A stretch of DNA of 64,000 nt from CAVSQX01 sp963730225. Lineage in GTDB: Bacteria > Planctomycetota > Phycisphaerae > Tepidisphaerales > Tepidisphaeraceae. Location: contig CAVSQX010000004.1 of assembly GCA_963730225.1 (NCBI GenBank), positions 1,736,001 to 1,800,000 of the forward strand. Direction: 5' to 3'. Numbering within the stretch: position 1 is the stretch's first letter; each line of letters begins with the position of its first letter. The notes beneath the pieces were generated by a model. The model was not told the origin of the DNA. It saw nothing but the letters and a program-made list of their open reading frames with translations, and did not search any database. Both the position numbers and the translations under genes were made by a program. Shown one piece after another: positions 19,583 to 28,773 of the stretch.

Positions 19583-19601
19583 GCAAGTCGGTGCGACTTG
19601 C
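19583..19601. repeat. Perfect 8-bp inverted repeat after the GlmU-like gene
   Basis: GCAAGTCG, loop GTG, CGACTTGC. No T-run follows on either strand, so it is not a standard rho-independent terminator. It may be an intergenic REP-type element or a processing/termination hairpin for the GlmU-like gene. Confidence 0.45.
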
Positions 19602-19651
19602 CGGTGAGTGCGGGCAACGCTACGATCCAAAATAACTCGGAGCAGCGAAAC

Positions 19652-20671
19652 ATGTCCTGGCCAGCTCGCGCCACGTTTTCCTGCACCGCCTGTGGAAAGC
19701 AGTTCACGATCACGCCGGAATTGGCGGGACGAAAAGTCCGTTGCCCCTGCGGAACGGTTTTTGTGTCGCCGGCGCTGGAGGCTGAGAACTCGCTTCAGGC
19801 TGGTGAACCCGCCCCGCCGACGGAAGACGACGGGCTGTACGATTTTGCCGACGAGCCCAAGACCGCTTCCAAGCCGCGCGACCTGGCCCCGGCGCCTGTG
19901 ATGGCGGCCCCGGCGGCGCCGATTTCCATTCCCGGTTTGGAAGATGACGCCTACGTTTGTCCCTCCTGCGGACAGAGCATGGAGCCGGGGGCGATCATCT
20001 GCGCCCAGTGCGGATTTAACATCAAGACCGGCGCCAAGATGAATGTGCGCAAGGCGGCAGCGCGCCCCGGCACGACCGCGCCGACGACACAAAAAGCCGC
20101 GGCGCAGAAATCCGCCGGGCTGAAATCTTCGGCCCCCAAATCGGCTGCGCCGAAGGTCGCGGTATCAGCGTTTGGTTCCGTGCCGATGCCCAGGCGGCCG
20201 GTGGTGGTTGAAGATAAAAGAGCGCAGCTGCTGAAAATGGCGCTGCCGGTGGCGTTGGTGGCGCTGGTGGTACTGGGAATTGTTGGATACAAATTGATCG
20301 TGCATTTCTCCGGCGTCGGCAAAGCGCCGCCGCTGGTCGGCGACGATGCGAAAGTCGCCGAGTTGATGAACGACGACGGGGCCACGGAACTGCACAAATG
20401 GTTCACCCAGGATCCATCGCGCATCTGCGGCCCCTACAACACGGGCCAGGCGCTGGCAAAAGCCGACGAGTTGCAGAAGCTGGGGGCCAAACAGGTGCTG
20501 GCGTTTGGCTCGCGCATGACGCGCGTCCTGGCGGTCGAGCTTCCCGACGACCCGGAACAGCGAAAACAACTGTTCCAATGGGAGAACAAGTTCGCCGCGG
20601 AACACTATCTCCACAGCAAAGGAGCGGTGGATCAGGGACAGAAGTATCTCCTGCTGGATTTGGGCATATGA
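19652..20671 (+). CDS. Zinc-ribbon membrane protein
   Basis: About 339 residues. Two zinc ribbons are visible: CTACGKQF with CPCGTVFV at residues 10-35, and CPSCGQSM with CAQCGFNI near 110-130. A Lys/Ala/Ser-rich linker follows, then one transmembrane helix (LPVALVALVVLGIVGYKLIV, near residue 200) and a C-terminal domain of about 130 residues with no recognised motif. This zinc-ribbon plus single-helix plan is common in planctomycetes; the function is unknown. The ATG at 19652 places the first ribbon at the N-terminus as in relatives; earlier in-frame codons add no domain. Confidence 0.7.
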   Translation: MSWPARATFSCTACGKQFTITPELAGRKVRCPCGTVFVSPALEAENSLQAGEPAPPTEDDGLYDFADEPKTASKPRDLAPAPVMAAPAAPISIPGLEDDAYVCPSCGQSMEPGAIICAQCGFNIKTGAKMNVRKAAARPGTTAPTTQKAAAQKSAGLKSSAPKSAAPKVAVSAFGSVPMPRRPVVVEDKRAQLLKMALPVALVALVVLGIVGYKLIVHFSGVGKAPPLVGDDAKVAELMNDDGATELHKWFTQDPSRICGPYNTGQALAKADELQKLGAKQVLAFGSRMTRVLAVELPDDPEQRKQLFQWENKFAAEHYLHSKGAVDQGQKYLLLDLGI

Positions 20672-20703
20672 TCGGATAAAGTCCCCGCCCAAAAACGCCG
20701 ATC

Positions 20704-20732
20704 TTTACTTTGGCGAATGGATCTGCTACAGT
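20704..20732 (+). promoter_or_regulatory. Candidate promoter for the RNase R gene
   Basis: TTTACT at 20704-20709, a 17-base spacer, and TACAGT at 20727-20732; each box matches four of six sigma70 consensus bases. The predicted leader to the ATG at 20884 would be about 145 bases and contains the pyrimidine-rich stretch 20740-20800. It lies in the 212-base gap after the zinc-ribbon gene. I see no riboswitch fold in this gap by eye. Confidence 0.35.
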
Positions 20733-20883
20733 CCGTCCGTCTGAGAATCGTGTCCCGCCTTCGTTCTTCCCGCGACTGCTGATTCGTTTCTCTTGCAATT
20801 TTAGATTAAAAGTTCACAACGCCCGCCATCGGCCGCAATCGTTTTGCGGCAACCGCGCGGCAAGCATTTCATAAAAAGGAACT

Positions 20884-23156
20884 ATGTCCGAACAGTTACA
20901 GTCCAAGATTCTCGATCACCTCAAATCCACCGGCTACCGCCCGCAGCATCCACAAGGATTGGCTCGCGACCTGGGCGTCGCCGGAGAGGAAACGTACCAT
21001 TCATTCCGCGACGCCCTGCGCGAACTGATGCGCGCCGGACGAATCGTCGCCGGCGGCGCGGGGCCATCATGCTGCCGACGCAGCGCTCGGCCAACAACGC
21101 TTTTGTCGGCGCCTATCGCCATAATCGCCGCGGCTTCGGCTTTGTGGTGCCGACCGATCCGACGGCTCACGAAGATCTCTACATCCCCGAAGGGCAAAAC
21201 GCCGGCGCACTCACCGGCGACAGCGTTCGTGCCGTCATCACCAACCGCGATCACCGCGACGGCAAGGCGATGTACAGCGGGCGAATCATCGAAATCCTCG
21301 AGCGATCGCAAAAGCGATTCGTCGGCTCGCTAGCCAAAGTGCACGGTCAATGGCTCGTCCTGCCCGACGGGAACATGCTCACCGAGCCGATACTCGTTCC
21401 CGATGCCGCGTCGCGGCACATCAGGCCCGGCACGAAAGTCGTCGTCGAATTGACCAGCTATCCGGGCGAGGCCAACCAGAAACCCGCCGGCGTCATCACC
21501 GAAGTGCTCGGCGCCGCCGGTGAAAAAGACGTCGATCTCAAATCGGTGATTGTGCAGTTCAATCTTCCCGGGGAGTTTCCCGACGCGGTGAAGGAACAGG
21601 CCCGCGCCGCCATCGACGCATTCGATCCCGACGACGAGCGGAGCGATCGTCTGGATCTGACCGATCAGATCATCTGCACCATCGATCCCGACGACGCCAA
21701 GGATTACGACGACGCGATCAGCCTGCGACGCCTGGAAAACGGGCAATGGCAGCTCGGTGTGCACATCGCCGACGTCTCATTTTTTGTGCCGTCGGATTCT
21801 GCACTGGACGCCGAGGCACGGTCGCGCGGCAACAGCTGTTACTTCCCCGGCCACGTGATTCCGATGCTGCCGGAGATTCTCTCCAACGGCGTTTGCTCGC
21901 TTCAGGAAGGCGTGCCGCGGCTGTGCAAAAGCGCGTTTATCACCTACGACCAGAACGCTCATCCCATCGCGACCAAATTCGCCAACACGATCATCCACAG
22001 CGCCGCCCGACTAACGTACCGTGAGGCTCAAGCGATTCTCGACGGCGCCGCCGAGATTCCGCATCCGCAGGGCCATCGCGCCATCGGCGATTATCCGCCG
22101 AAAGTGATCGAGTTGCTTCATCAAATGAACGATCTGGCCCGCCGACTTCAGAAACGTCGCCTGGCCCAGGGGCAGATTGTGCTGGATCTTCCGGAAACGG
22201 AACTGGTTCTGGACGAAAACGGCAAGGTGATTGACGCCGTGCCGGAAGATCAGAGCTTTACTCACACGCTCATCGAGATGTTCATGGTCGAAGCGAATGA
22301 GGCCGTCGCCCGGCTGCTGGATTCGCAGAACGTTCCGTTTCTTCGCCGCACGCATCCCGAGCCGGCTTCGGATTCGGGAGTTCGCCTCGGGCAATTTGTC
22401 CACGCCGCCGGCTTGGCGCTGGCCAAGGATCTGGATCGAAAGGCGATTCAGGCGCTGCTGGCGTCGGTCAAGGGAAAACCTGAATCCTTCGCCATCAGCC
22501 TGGCGGTTCTCAAGAGCCTGACGCGCGCCGAATATTCCCCGCAGCCGATCGGGCATTACGCCCTGGCCAGCGAGCACTATTGCCACTTCACCAGCCCCAT
22601 TCGGCGTTACGCCGATTTGACGATTCACCGTCTTCTCGATGCCTACTTCGCCGCGCGCACTCGCACCGGCAAACGGGTTCAATTGGAGGACATTCCCACT
22701 CACGAGGACCTGGTTGAATTGGGCCGGCACCTCGGTCTCACCGAGCGCCGCGCCGACGACGCCGAGCGCGAGCTTCGCCAAGTCAAGTTGCTGGAGCTTC
22801 TCCAGCACCATGTCGGCGAGCAATTCCCCGGCGTCGTCACCGGCATCACGAACTTCGGCATCTTCATTCAGCTACAGACCTATCTGATCGACGGCCTGAT
22901 CCGGTATGAGAATCTGCTGGACGACTGGTGGGACGTCGATGAACGAGCCGGCGTTGTCCGCGGGCAGCGCAGCGGCAAACGGATTCGCATCGGCGATGTC
23001 TTTCAAGTGACCATCGCCAAAGTCGATCCCGCCCGCCGCGAGCTGGATCTGGCCATCGTCAATCTTCCCGGAAAGGCGGGCCCGTCGGTTCCATCCCGGA
23101 AGAAACAAAAAAAATCCGTGCGTAAAAAGCCGCAGCGTCCCCGCCATCGCCGTTGA
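20884..23156 (+). CDS. rnr: Ribonuclease R, apparent frameshift near the 5' end
   Basis: 3'-5' exoribonuclease of the RNB family, about 757 residues after repair. The first frame holds the N-terminal winged-helix region (LQSKILDHLKSTGYRPQHP, residues 1-60). At the G run 21060-21063 one base is missing; the following frame resumes with AIMLPTQRSANNAFVG and cold-shock domains. The catalytic signature DPDDAKDYDDAISL carries the four metal-binding Asp. YALASEHYCHFTSPIRRYADL is the RNB C-terminal signature. An S1 domain (FPGVVTGITNFGIFIQL) and a Lys/Arg-rich tail end the protein. It degrades structured RNA. Confidence 0.9.
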
Positions 23157-23176
23157 GAATTCAGCCCCTTGGTCCG

Positions 23177-24433
23177 TCAGTTGGCCAGCGCGACGGATTT
23201 TGGCGTAATCGGCGCCATCACGAGTTCGCCGAGCTGCCCGGGCTTGGTGACCGGCTGAACGGCCAGAAATTGACCGGCAGGATAGGCGACGTAGATGGTG
23301 CTGTCGAACGGATTGATGCCGAAGACGCTGAAGTCGCTGTGCTCGGACTTGAAAGCTTTCTGTCCGGTTTGCTTGTCGACGGCGACGATCAGGTGATCGA
23401 TTCTGCTTCGGTGCCTGGGATCGGGACGCGGCTCCATGAGATAAGCGTATTGATCATCCTCCGAAAGAAACTGCTCGGCGGGAGCATAAATCCATTTGGC
23501 TGGACGATTGTATGCGGTGGAGTTTTTGTCGATGGCGGCGATTCCCTGGCCGCGAATGTATTGATAAACCATGTCGCTGGTGGGAACCGGTGCGTCGACC
23601 AATGGCTCGCCGGCGAAGAATTGCCATTTGAGTTTGCCGGACCGCGGATCGATGCAATAAAGGGTGCTGTCTTTGGAGGCGACGTACAGACCGGCCTGAT
23701 CGAGCTTGACCGAAGGAGCGTCGGCTTTGAGATCGGCGACGATGGGGCCGTAAGTTTTGAAAATGCCGTTCTCGATGTCCCAGATCGGAGCGCGGTCCTG
23801 ATTGACGGCGTAGACATCTCCGGATTCGGTGCCGACGTAGAGATTACCATCGTAAATCAACGGAACCGAGACGATCGCACCACCGGGCGTGAGCAGTTGC
23901 CAGCGGACGGTGGCGAAGCTGCGGGAAAGATCGACGGAATTCACGCGACCACCGCCGGGATCGTCCGAGCCAAAATAGATGTTGTCGCCGATTCCCGCGG
24001 CGCCGCTGCGCAGCGGAGCCGACAGGGGAAGCGATCGAATGAAATGTCCCTTTCTGTCGAAAATCTCCAGCGAAATGGCGGTGGGAAAAACGACCTTGTC
24101 GGCCAGCACCACCGGCGGCAGCAGACGGCTGGGAGAGTTGACCAGGGCGATGAACTGAATGGTGCCGGTTTGGCGATCCAGGGCGGCAACGTGCTTGCTG
24201 GCGGTAAGGATAAAAATCAAATCGCTGCGGACATCGATTTCGGTGATGGAGTCATTTTCCAGATTCAAATCGGCGAGCCAGCCGAGTCGGAAGCTCCCGG
24301 CGGGAAGAGGGCCAATGGCGTTGGGGACGTAGTGTGCGACATGCGAGCAGCCGATGGTTAATCCGCAGGCAAAAAAACAAAAGAGGAATCGAAACAAGGC
24401 GGTGGTGGAGCGGAGCTTGGACAACTGGGGCAC
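23177..24433 (-). CDS. PQQ-type beta-propeller lipoprotein
   Basis: 418 residues. An AGGAG site 5 bases before the GTG at 24433 supports this start. The signal sequence (FRFLFCFFACGLTIGC) ends at a Cys, probably a lipoprotein site. Repeating beta-propeller blades are visible: HVAALDRQTGTIQF, NLYVGTESGDVYAVNQD, STLYCIDPRSGKLKWQF, LIVAVDKQTGQKAF. Such PQQ-like propellers usually act as scaffolds (as in BamB) rather than as quinoenzymes; no PQQ-dehydrogenase active-site pattern is apparent. The gene converges with rnr 20 bases away and diverges from the Spy/deiodinase-like gene. Confidence 0.72.
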   Translation of the reverse strand: MPQLSKLRSTTALFRFLFCFFACGLTIGCSHVAHYVPNAIGPLPAGSFRLGWLADLNLENDSITEIDVRSDLIFILTASKHVAALDRQTGTIQFIALVNSPSRLLPPVVLADKVVFPTAISLEIFDRKGHFIRSLPLSAPLRSGAAGIGDNIYFGSDDPGGGRVNSVDLSRSFATVRWQLLTPGGAIVSVPLIYDGNLYVGTESGDVYAVNQDRAPIWDIENGIFKTYGPIVADLKADAPSVKLDQAGLYVASKDSTLYCIDPRSGKLKWQFFAGEPLVDAPVPTSDMVYQYIRGQGIAAIDKNSTAYNRPAKWIYAPAEQFLSEDDQYAYLMEPRPDPRHRSRIDHLIVAVDKQTGQKAFKSEHSDFSVFGINPFDSTIYVAYPAGQFLAVQPVTKPGQLGELVMAPITPKSVALAN

Positions 24434-24604
24434 GGGAACTCCTGACGTTTTTTTAACCTGCCGGTCGCCGCCGGGGCGGGTAAGAACGAAACACAAAGAT
24501 AGCAGTTCGATCCGTTTAGCGTCAAACTGGAGGGCGCGTGCGGACAAGCCGGCGAAAGGGAAATATTCGGTCCGACATCGCGTTTTTCAGTACGAAAAGG
24601 GATC

Positions 24605-25900
24605 ATGGGCATCATGCAAAGTCGATGGAAGGCGTTGTGGATTGGTTGGCTGGCGATGGCGGTGTCGGGAGCCATGGGACAAACGGCATCCACCGCCCCG
24701 GCGGCGCCGCCGGAGGCAGATGCCGGCGTGATTCAACAGCTCCGCGATATTGTCGATCAATTGAATCTGTCGGATAACCAGAAAACGGGGCTGCGGGCGA
24801 TTCTTCAGCAAGCTCGATCGGATGGACAACAGCTTCGCGGACAGCTTGAGGATTTGTCGCCGCCGGAGCGGGTCCAGAAGCTTCGCGATTTTTTCAACGG
24901 AGTCGAAACGCAGATCGAAGGCCAGTTGACGCCAGAGCAGAACCAGCTTTTCCAGAGCAAGGTAGCCGCGATTCGCAGCCAGTTGGAAAGCGCCGGGCGC
25001 GGCAACCCGTTTCAGAGGATTCGGGAGGTGTTGAATCAACTGAACCTCACCGCGGACCAGCAAGCCAAAGTTGGCCAGGTGCTCGATGCGGCGGCGAACA
25101 AGGCGGAGCAATTGCGGAGTTCCGGAAATATGGGCCAGGGACAGATTCGGCAGGTGTTTGAGGATGCCCGCCAGCAAATTGAGGGCATTTTAACCGCGGC
25201 GCAGATCCAGGAGTTTCGAGAGCAGCTTCAGCAGGTGTTTGCCGGCGGTTCGGCAAGACCGGGCGGAGCGACAGCGGGCGCAACGGTTTCGCGGCCGCCG
25301 GCTCAGGCCCCCGGGCGCAACACGGGATCATCGGGTGCTGGCGGTTCGGGCCCGGTGCCGGGGGATCTCGCCGCGACCGGGCTGATCGAACCGGGAACGC
25401 AAGCACCGGAGTTTAATCTGGCGGGATTGGAAACCTCGCCGGTGCGGCTTTCATCGTTGAAGGGGCGCGTGGTGGTGCTGATCTTCGGATCATACAGCTC
25501 GCCGATCTTCCGCCAGCGGGCAGCGGGGCTGGATCAAATGGCGCGACAGCTGGAGGAAAAAGCGAGCATTTTTCTTATTTACACGAAGGAAGCCCATCCG
25601 TCGGATGGTTGGGAATTGGATCGCAACAAGCAAGACGGCGTTGTGATCGGGCAGGCGGCCAGCGAGGAGGCCAGACGAAACACAGCGAGTCAGGCTGTAA
25701 CAGCGCTGCATTTGTCGATGCCGATTCTGCTTGACGATATGCAAAACAGCGTCGCCACGGCGTACGGGGCCTTTCCCGATGGAGCCGTTGTAATCGATCG
25801 GGATGGGGCCGTTGTCGGGTCGCAGCGATGGGCGGAGCCAGTCTCATTATCGCATATCGTCAATGAGGCCGTTGGGGGACAAACAACAGCGAGGCAATGA
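24605..25900 (+). CDS. Exported Spy/LTxxQ-like plus deiodinase-like (thioredoxin fold) fusion
   Basis: 431 residues. A signal peptide ends near SGAMGQ. Two helical units with LTPEQ/LTADQ-type motifs (residues about 40-125 and 135-210) resemble the periplasmic Spy/CpxP chaperone fold. A Gly/Pro/Ala-rich linker follows, then a thioredoxin-fold domain from about residue 265. That domain carries IFGSYSSPIFRQ and IYTKEAHPSDGWE, the two hallmarks of iodothyronine-deiodinase relatives. The residue matching the deiodinase Sec/Cys is Ser299 (codon TCG), so normal redox chemistry looks impossible. An ATG three codons later is also usable as start. Confidence 0.7.
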   Translation: MGIMQSRWKALWIGWLAMAVSGAMGQTASTAPAAPPEADAGVIQQLRDIVDQLNLSDNQKTGLRAILQQARSDGQQLRGQLEDLSPPERVQKLRDFFNGVETQIEGQLTPEQNQLFQSKVAAIRSQLESAGRGNPFQRIREVLNQLNLTADQQAKVGQVLDAAANKAEQLRSSGNMGQGQIRQVFEDARQQIEGILTAAQIQEFREQLQQVFAGGSARPGGATAGATVSRPPAQAPGRNTGSSGAGGSGPVPGDLAATGLIEPGTQAPEFNLAGLETSPVRLSSLKGRVVVLIFGSYSSPIFRQRAAGLDQMARQLEEKASIFLIYTKEAHPSDGWELDRNKQDGVVIGQAASEEARRNTASQAVTALHLSMPILLDDMQNSVATAYGAFPDGAVVIDRDGAVVGSQRWAEPVSLSHIVNEAVGGQTTARQ

Positions 25901-26114
25901 CACAAACATCGATCAGTAAAACATTTGTGGAATTGCTGTCTCGGACCTATAGTAAGAAAACGTCAGAAGGACAGCCATGTGTCTTATAACCATAAAATAC
26001 GAATTTGGTGCTAGTCCGACAAGAACGTAGTGATGGGCGGCCCCGGCTAAATGAGTAACTAGCGGGCACGGGGCTTTGCGCAGCGAACAATGGGCCGTAA
26101 TATCCGGGCTTCGC

Positions 26115-27098
26115 ATGTCTGCAACGCTGAACGACATCGCCAAGGCAACCAACACCAGCGTGAGCACCGTGAGTCGGGTGCTTTCCAATGGGTCGTCGGC
26201 ACAACGCATCAGTCAGCAAACTCAAGCGCGGGTGCGACAAGCGGCAACCTTGATGGGCTATAAACCAAATCTCCTGGCCCGCAGCCTGCGCACTCGAAAA
26301 TCGCACACCGTCGCCCTGCTGGTTTCCGACATTGCCAATCCGTTTTTCGGCCGACTGGCCAGCCTGATCGAGCAGAGCCTGCGCGGCCACGGGTATTCCC
26401 TGATCCTGTGCAACAGCGGCGAAGACGCGGAGTTGGAAAAAGAATATCTCTCGCTGTTGCCGCAGAAAGGAATCGACGGATTGATCGTGGTGCCGCTGCT
26501 GCACAGCCAAAAGGCATTGCGGCAATTGGTGCCCAACGAGTTGCCGGTGGTGGTGGTGGATCGCCCGATTCCCGGTATTCGGGCCAGTGTGTGGAGCGAT
26601 CAGGATCAATTATCTCAGTTGGTGGCCGATGCGTTGAAGCTGGCGCGGGTGAAGAAAATTGTACTCGTGTGCGGTCCGCAACACGTGGTGACACATCGCA
26701 TGCGTGGGGATTTCATGGCCAAGCATTTTCATGCGATCGCGCGGGAGGAGGGACCCGCACAACCGGAGACCGGACGAATCGCCGCTCTGAAATGGCTGAG
26801 CGAAGCGCCCGACGCGTTCGTGTGCACGAACAATTTTCTCGGGCAGGGCGTGATCGAGAGCATCGGCGAAGTGGCCCGTCCGCCGATCGTGGCGATGGTG
26901 GACGAGATGTCGATGATCGACGGATTCGCCGCGCCGGTGGTGACCGCGATTCAGGATGTGCCGATGCTGGCGGAAACAGCCGTGAATCTGCTGTTGCCGC
27001 AGCTCAACGGCGAGGGGGGCAAAGTTCAGCCGGCGGTGCTGACCAGCCGATTGGCGGTGAATCGCGCCTTTCAGAAATTGATCGACGCGGCACGATGA
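26115..27098 (+). CDS. LacI-family transcriptional regulator
   Basis: 327 residues. The N-terminal helix-turn-helix TLNDIAKATNTSVSTVSRVLSNG and hinge region NLLARSLRTRKSHTVALLV are typical LacI. The ligand domain contains NPFFGRLASLIEQSLRGHGYS and a periplasmic-binding-protein-like fold, and is somewhat shorter than usual. The sugar it senses is unknown. It is the only sugar-type regulator in the window and lies about 2.6 kb from the GH95/GH2 operon, so control of that operon is plausible but unproven. The 213 bases upstream are AT-richer than the surroundings and may hold its promoter; I found no convincing operator palindrome there. Confidence 0.88.
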   Translation: MSATLNDIAKATNTSVSTVSRVLSNGSSAQRISQQTQARVRQAATLMGYKPNLLARSLRTRKSHTVALLVSDIANPFFGRLASLIEQSLRGHGYSLILCNSGEDAELEKEYLSLLPQKGIDGLIVVPLLHSQKALRQLVPNELPVVVVDRPIPGIRASVWSDQDQLSQLVADALKLARVKKIVLVCGPQHVVTHRMRGDFMAKHFHAIAREEGPAQPETGRIAALKWLSEAPDAFVCTNNFLGQGVIESIGEVARPPIVAMVDEMSMIDGFAAPVVTAIQDVPMLAETAVNLLLPQLNGEGGKVQPAVLTSRLAVNRAFQKLIDAAR

Positions 27099-27106
27099 GG
27101 CGCGGA

Positions 27107-28075
27107 CTAATCGCGCAGGCGATCGGCAATCGCCGGCCACGCCGCGGGGGGCTGGTTGTCGACCGAGCGGAAAAGGGCTTCGTGATCGGCGTGGAGAATG
27201 GTCACATCGCTGACGCCGTCGAGATACGCGCTGTGCAAACTAACGGGCCCGTCGCTGCAATCGGCGTGGCGGCGCACGTCGGCGGCGAACGCGGCAATTT
27301 CGGATCGACAACGGCGGGGAATCCATGTCTGCGAGATGTCGATGCAATCGGCGGTGATGCGGCGAAGCGGATTTTCGTCGCCGGCGATGATGCTGTAGCG
27401 AACGCCGTCGCGACGAGGCAGGGAATTGAGACGGCGGAGAAACTGCGAATCGGGATCAAGATCGGCGGCGGCTTCACAGAGACCCTCGGTGATCATCCAG
27501 CTCGGGCGCCAGGCGGGGTCGGAAAAACCCAAGGCAAGGGCATGGCGGCATTTGAGCACCGGCTGAAGAAACGCCCATGAGGAGCCGTGATTGGGGGGAG
27601 CCAGAAGAATCAGACGATCGACGCCCCCGGGGTAAGCAGGGCCTTCGATGGCGGCGCGGGAAACCAGTGAACCCATGCTGTAGGCGATGATGTCGATCTT
27701 CAAATCGGCGTGAGCGCGATGGAGATCGGCCAACCGATTGGCGAGCAACGCCGCGTCGGCGGCGATGGGCTGATCGCCGGGATAGCAGAACAGGGCCACT
27801 TGCCGGCCGTCGTGGATCAGAAAATCGGACATGGTCGACCAATCGGAGGCGTCCATATCCAGGCCGTGGATCAGAATCACCAGCGGGCGCGTGGAATCCA
27901 AAGTCGGCGGAAGAAACAGGCCGAATTCGCGAGCCTGAGCCGTGGTGGCGGCGGGTGCAAGGCGAGCGGTGTAATTGCGAATCGCCAGCGTGACGGAATT
28001 CAGATCGGCGGACGCGGCGGAGCAAAGCGTCAGCACGGCACACCAGACGGCGGACCATTGGAACCATCGAAGCAA
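27107..28075 (-). CDS. Exported alpha/beta hydrolase, lipase-like
   Basis: 322 residues with a signal peptide (WCAVLTLCSAASA). The alpha/beta-hydrolase fold shows the oxyanion segment VILIHGLDMDASDW and the nucleophile elbow IAYSMGSLVSRAA, with Ser in a Y-S-M-G turn. LLAPPNHGSSWAF follows, as in triacylglycerol lipase/PGAP1-like proteins, and a candidate His is in LHADHEALF near the end. A lipid, ester or acyl-polymer substrate is possible. It converges with the LacI gene 8 bases away. Confidence 0.75.
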   Translation of the reverse strand: MLRWFQWSAVWCAVLTLCSAASADLNSVTLAIRNYTARLAPAATTAQAREFGLFLPPTLDSTRPLVILIHGLDMDASDWSTMSDFLIHDGRQVALFCYPGDQPIAADAALLANRLADLHRAHADLKIDIIAYSMGSLVSRAAIEGPAYPGGVDRLILLAPPNHGSSWAFLQPVLKCRHALALGFSDPAWRPSWMITEGLCEAAADLDPDSQFLRRLNSLPRRDGVRYSIIAGDENPLRRITADCIDISQTWIPRRCRSEIAAFAADVRRHADCSDGPVSLHSAYLDGVSDVTILHADHEALFRSVDNQPPAAWPAIADRLRD

Positions 28076-28099
28076 ACGGCTCTCCGAAGAACTCCAACC

Positions 28100-28126
28100 A
28101 TTATACCAAATCAGACGGCGTGCAAA
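28100..28126 (-). promoter_or_regulatory. Candidate promoter for the lipase-like gene
   Basis: On the reverse strand a perfect TATAAT (28105-28100) is preceded by TTTGCA (28126-28121) with a 15-base spacer. It overlaps the end of phoU and would give the hydrolase gene its own start, with a leader of about 18-20 bases. Confidence 0.35.
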
Positions 28127-28764
28127 TGGCGGATAATTCGGCCGGTGTGGGCGTAAATCACGTCCTCGGCGATGTTGGTGCAGTGATCGCCGATTCGCTC
28201 GAGGTTCTTGGCGATCATGACGTTGGTCAGTTCGGTGTTGGCGTCGCTGCCGGCTTCGAGTCGCTGAAGCATATCGCGCACGACCTGGTGGTAGAGCGCA
28301 TCGATCACGTCGTCGCCGCGGAGCACCTGGCGAGCCAGAGTTTCGTCGGAGAGATTGAAGGATTGGGTGGTGTTGCGCAGAGCGATGAGAACATTGTTGG
28401 CCATGAGACGGAGATCGGGCGGCGCCTCGTAGCCGCCATGGACGAGGGATCGAACGCGCTGGGAGATGTTGACGGCGCAGTCGGCGATGCGCTCGAAATC
28501 GCTGTTGGCCTTGATGATGATGGCGATAAGCCGAAGATCACCGGCAGCGGGCTGATACAGGGCGAGCAAATCGATCGCTTCCTTTTCGATTTCGACTTCC
28601 TGTTCGTCGATTCGGCCGTCGATCTGAAAGACCTGCTGGGCGAGGGAATCGTCGGCGGAAATAACGGACTGCACGGCCGTCTCGACGGCCTGCTGCACCA
28701 GGGCCGTCATCCGCGCGATGCGGGCCTTCAATTCGTCCAGACGATCAATGAAATGATGAGCCAT
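28111..28764 (-). CDS. phoU: Phosphate transport regulator PhoU
   Basis: 217 residues, two three-helix PhoU repeats. Each repeat carries a metal-binding acidic pattern: RIDEQEVEIEKEAIDLLAL with ANSDFERIADCAVNIS, and DDVIDALYHQVVRDM with KNLERIGDHCTNIAEDVIY. PhoU links the Pst transporter to PhoR signalling and represses phosphate uptake when phosphate is plentiful. It follows pstB after 9 bases on the same strand, the usual pst order. pstS, pstC and pstA are not in the window. Confidence 0.93.
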   Translation of the reverse strand: MAHHFIDRLDELKARIARMTALVQQAVETAVQSVISADDSLAQQVFQIDGRIDEQEVEIEKEAIDLLALYQPAAGDLRLIAIIIKANSDFERIADCAVNISQRVRSLVHGGYEAPPDLRLMANNVLIALRNTTQSFNLSDETLARQVLRGDDVIDALYHQVVRDMLQRLEAGSDANTELTNVMIAKNLERIGDHCTNIAEDVIYAHTGRIIRHLHAV

Positions 28765-28773
28765 TGCAATGAA

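Noticed and set aside
20884..21400. Programmed frameshift in rnr
   Set aside because: No slippery heptamer with downstream structure was recognised, and similar breaks occur in eight other places.
25499..25501. Possible selenocysteine in the deiodinase-like domain
   Set aside because: The codon is TCG (Ser), not TGA, and no SECIS-like hairpin is evident.
25913..26209. 98-codon reverse frame overlapping the LacI start
   Set aside because: It overlaps the LacI helix-turn-helix and has no motif or ribosome site.
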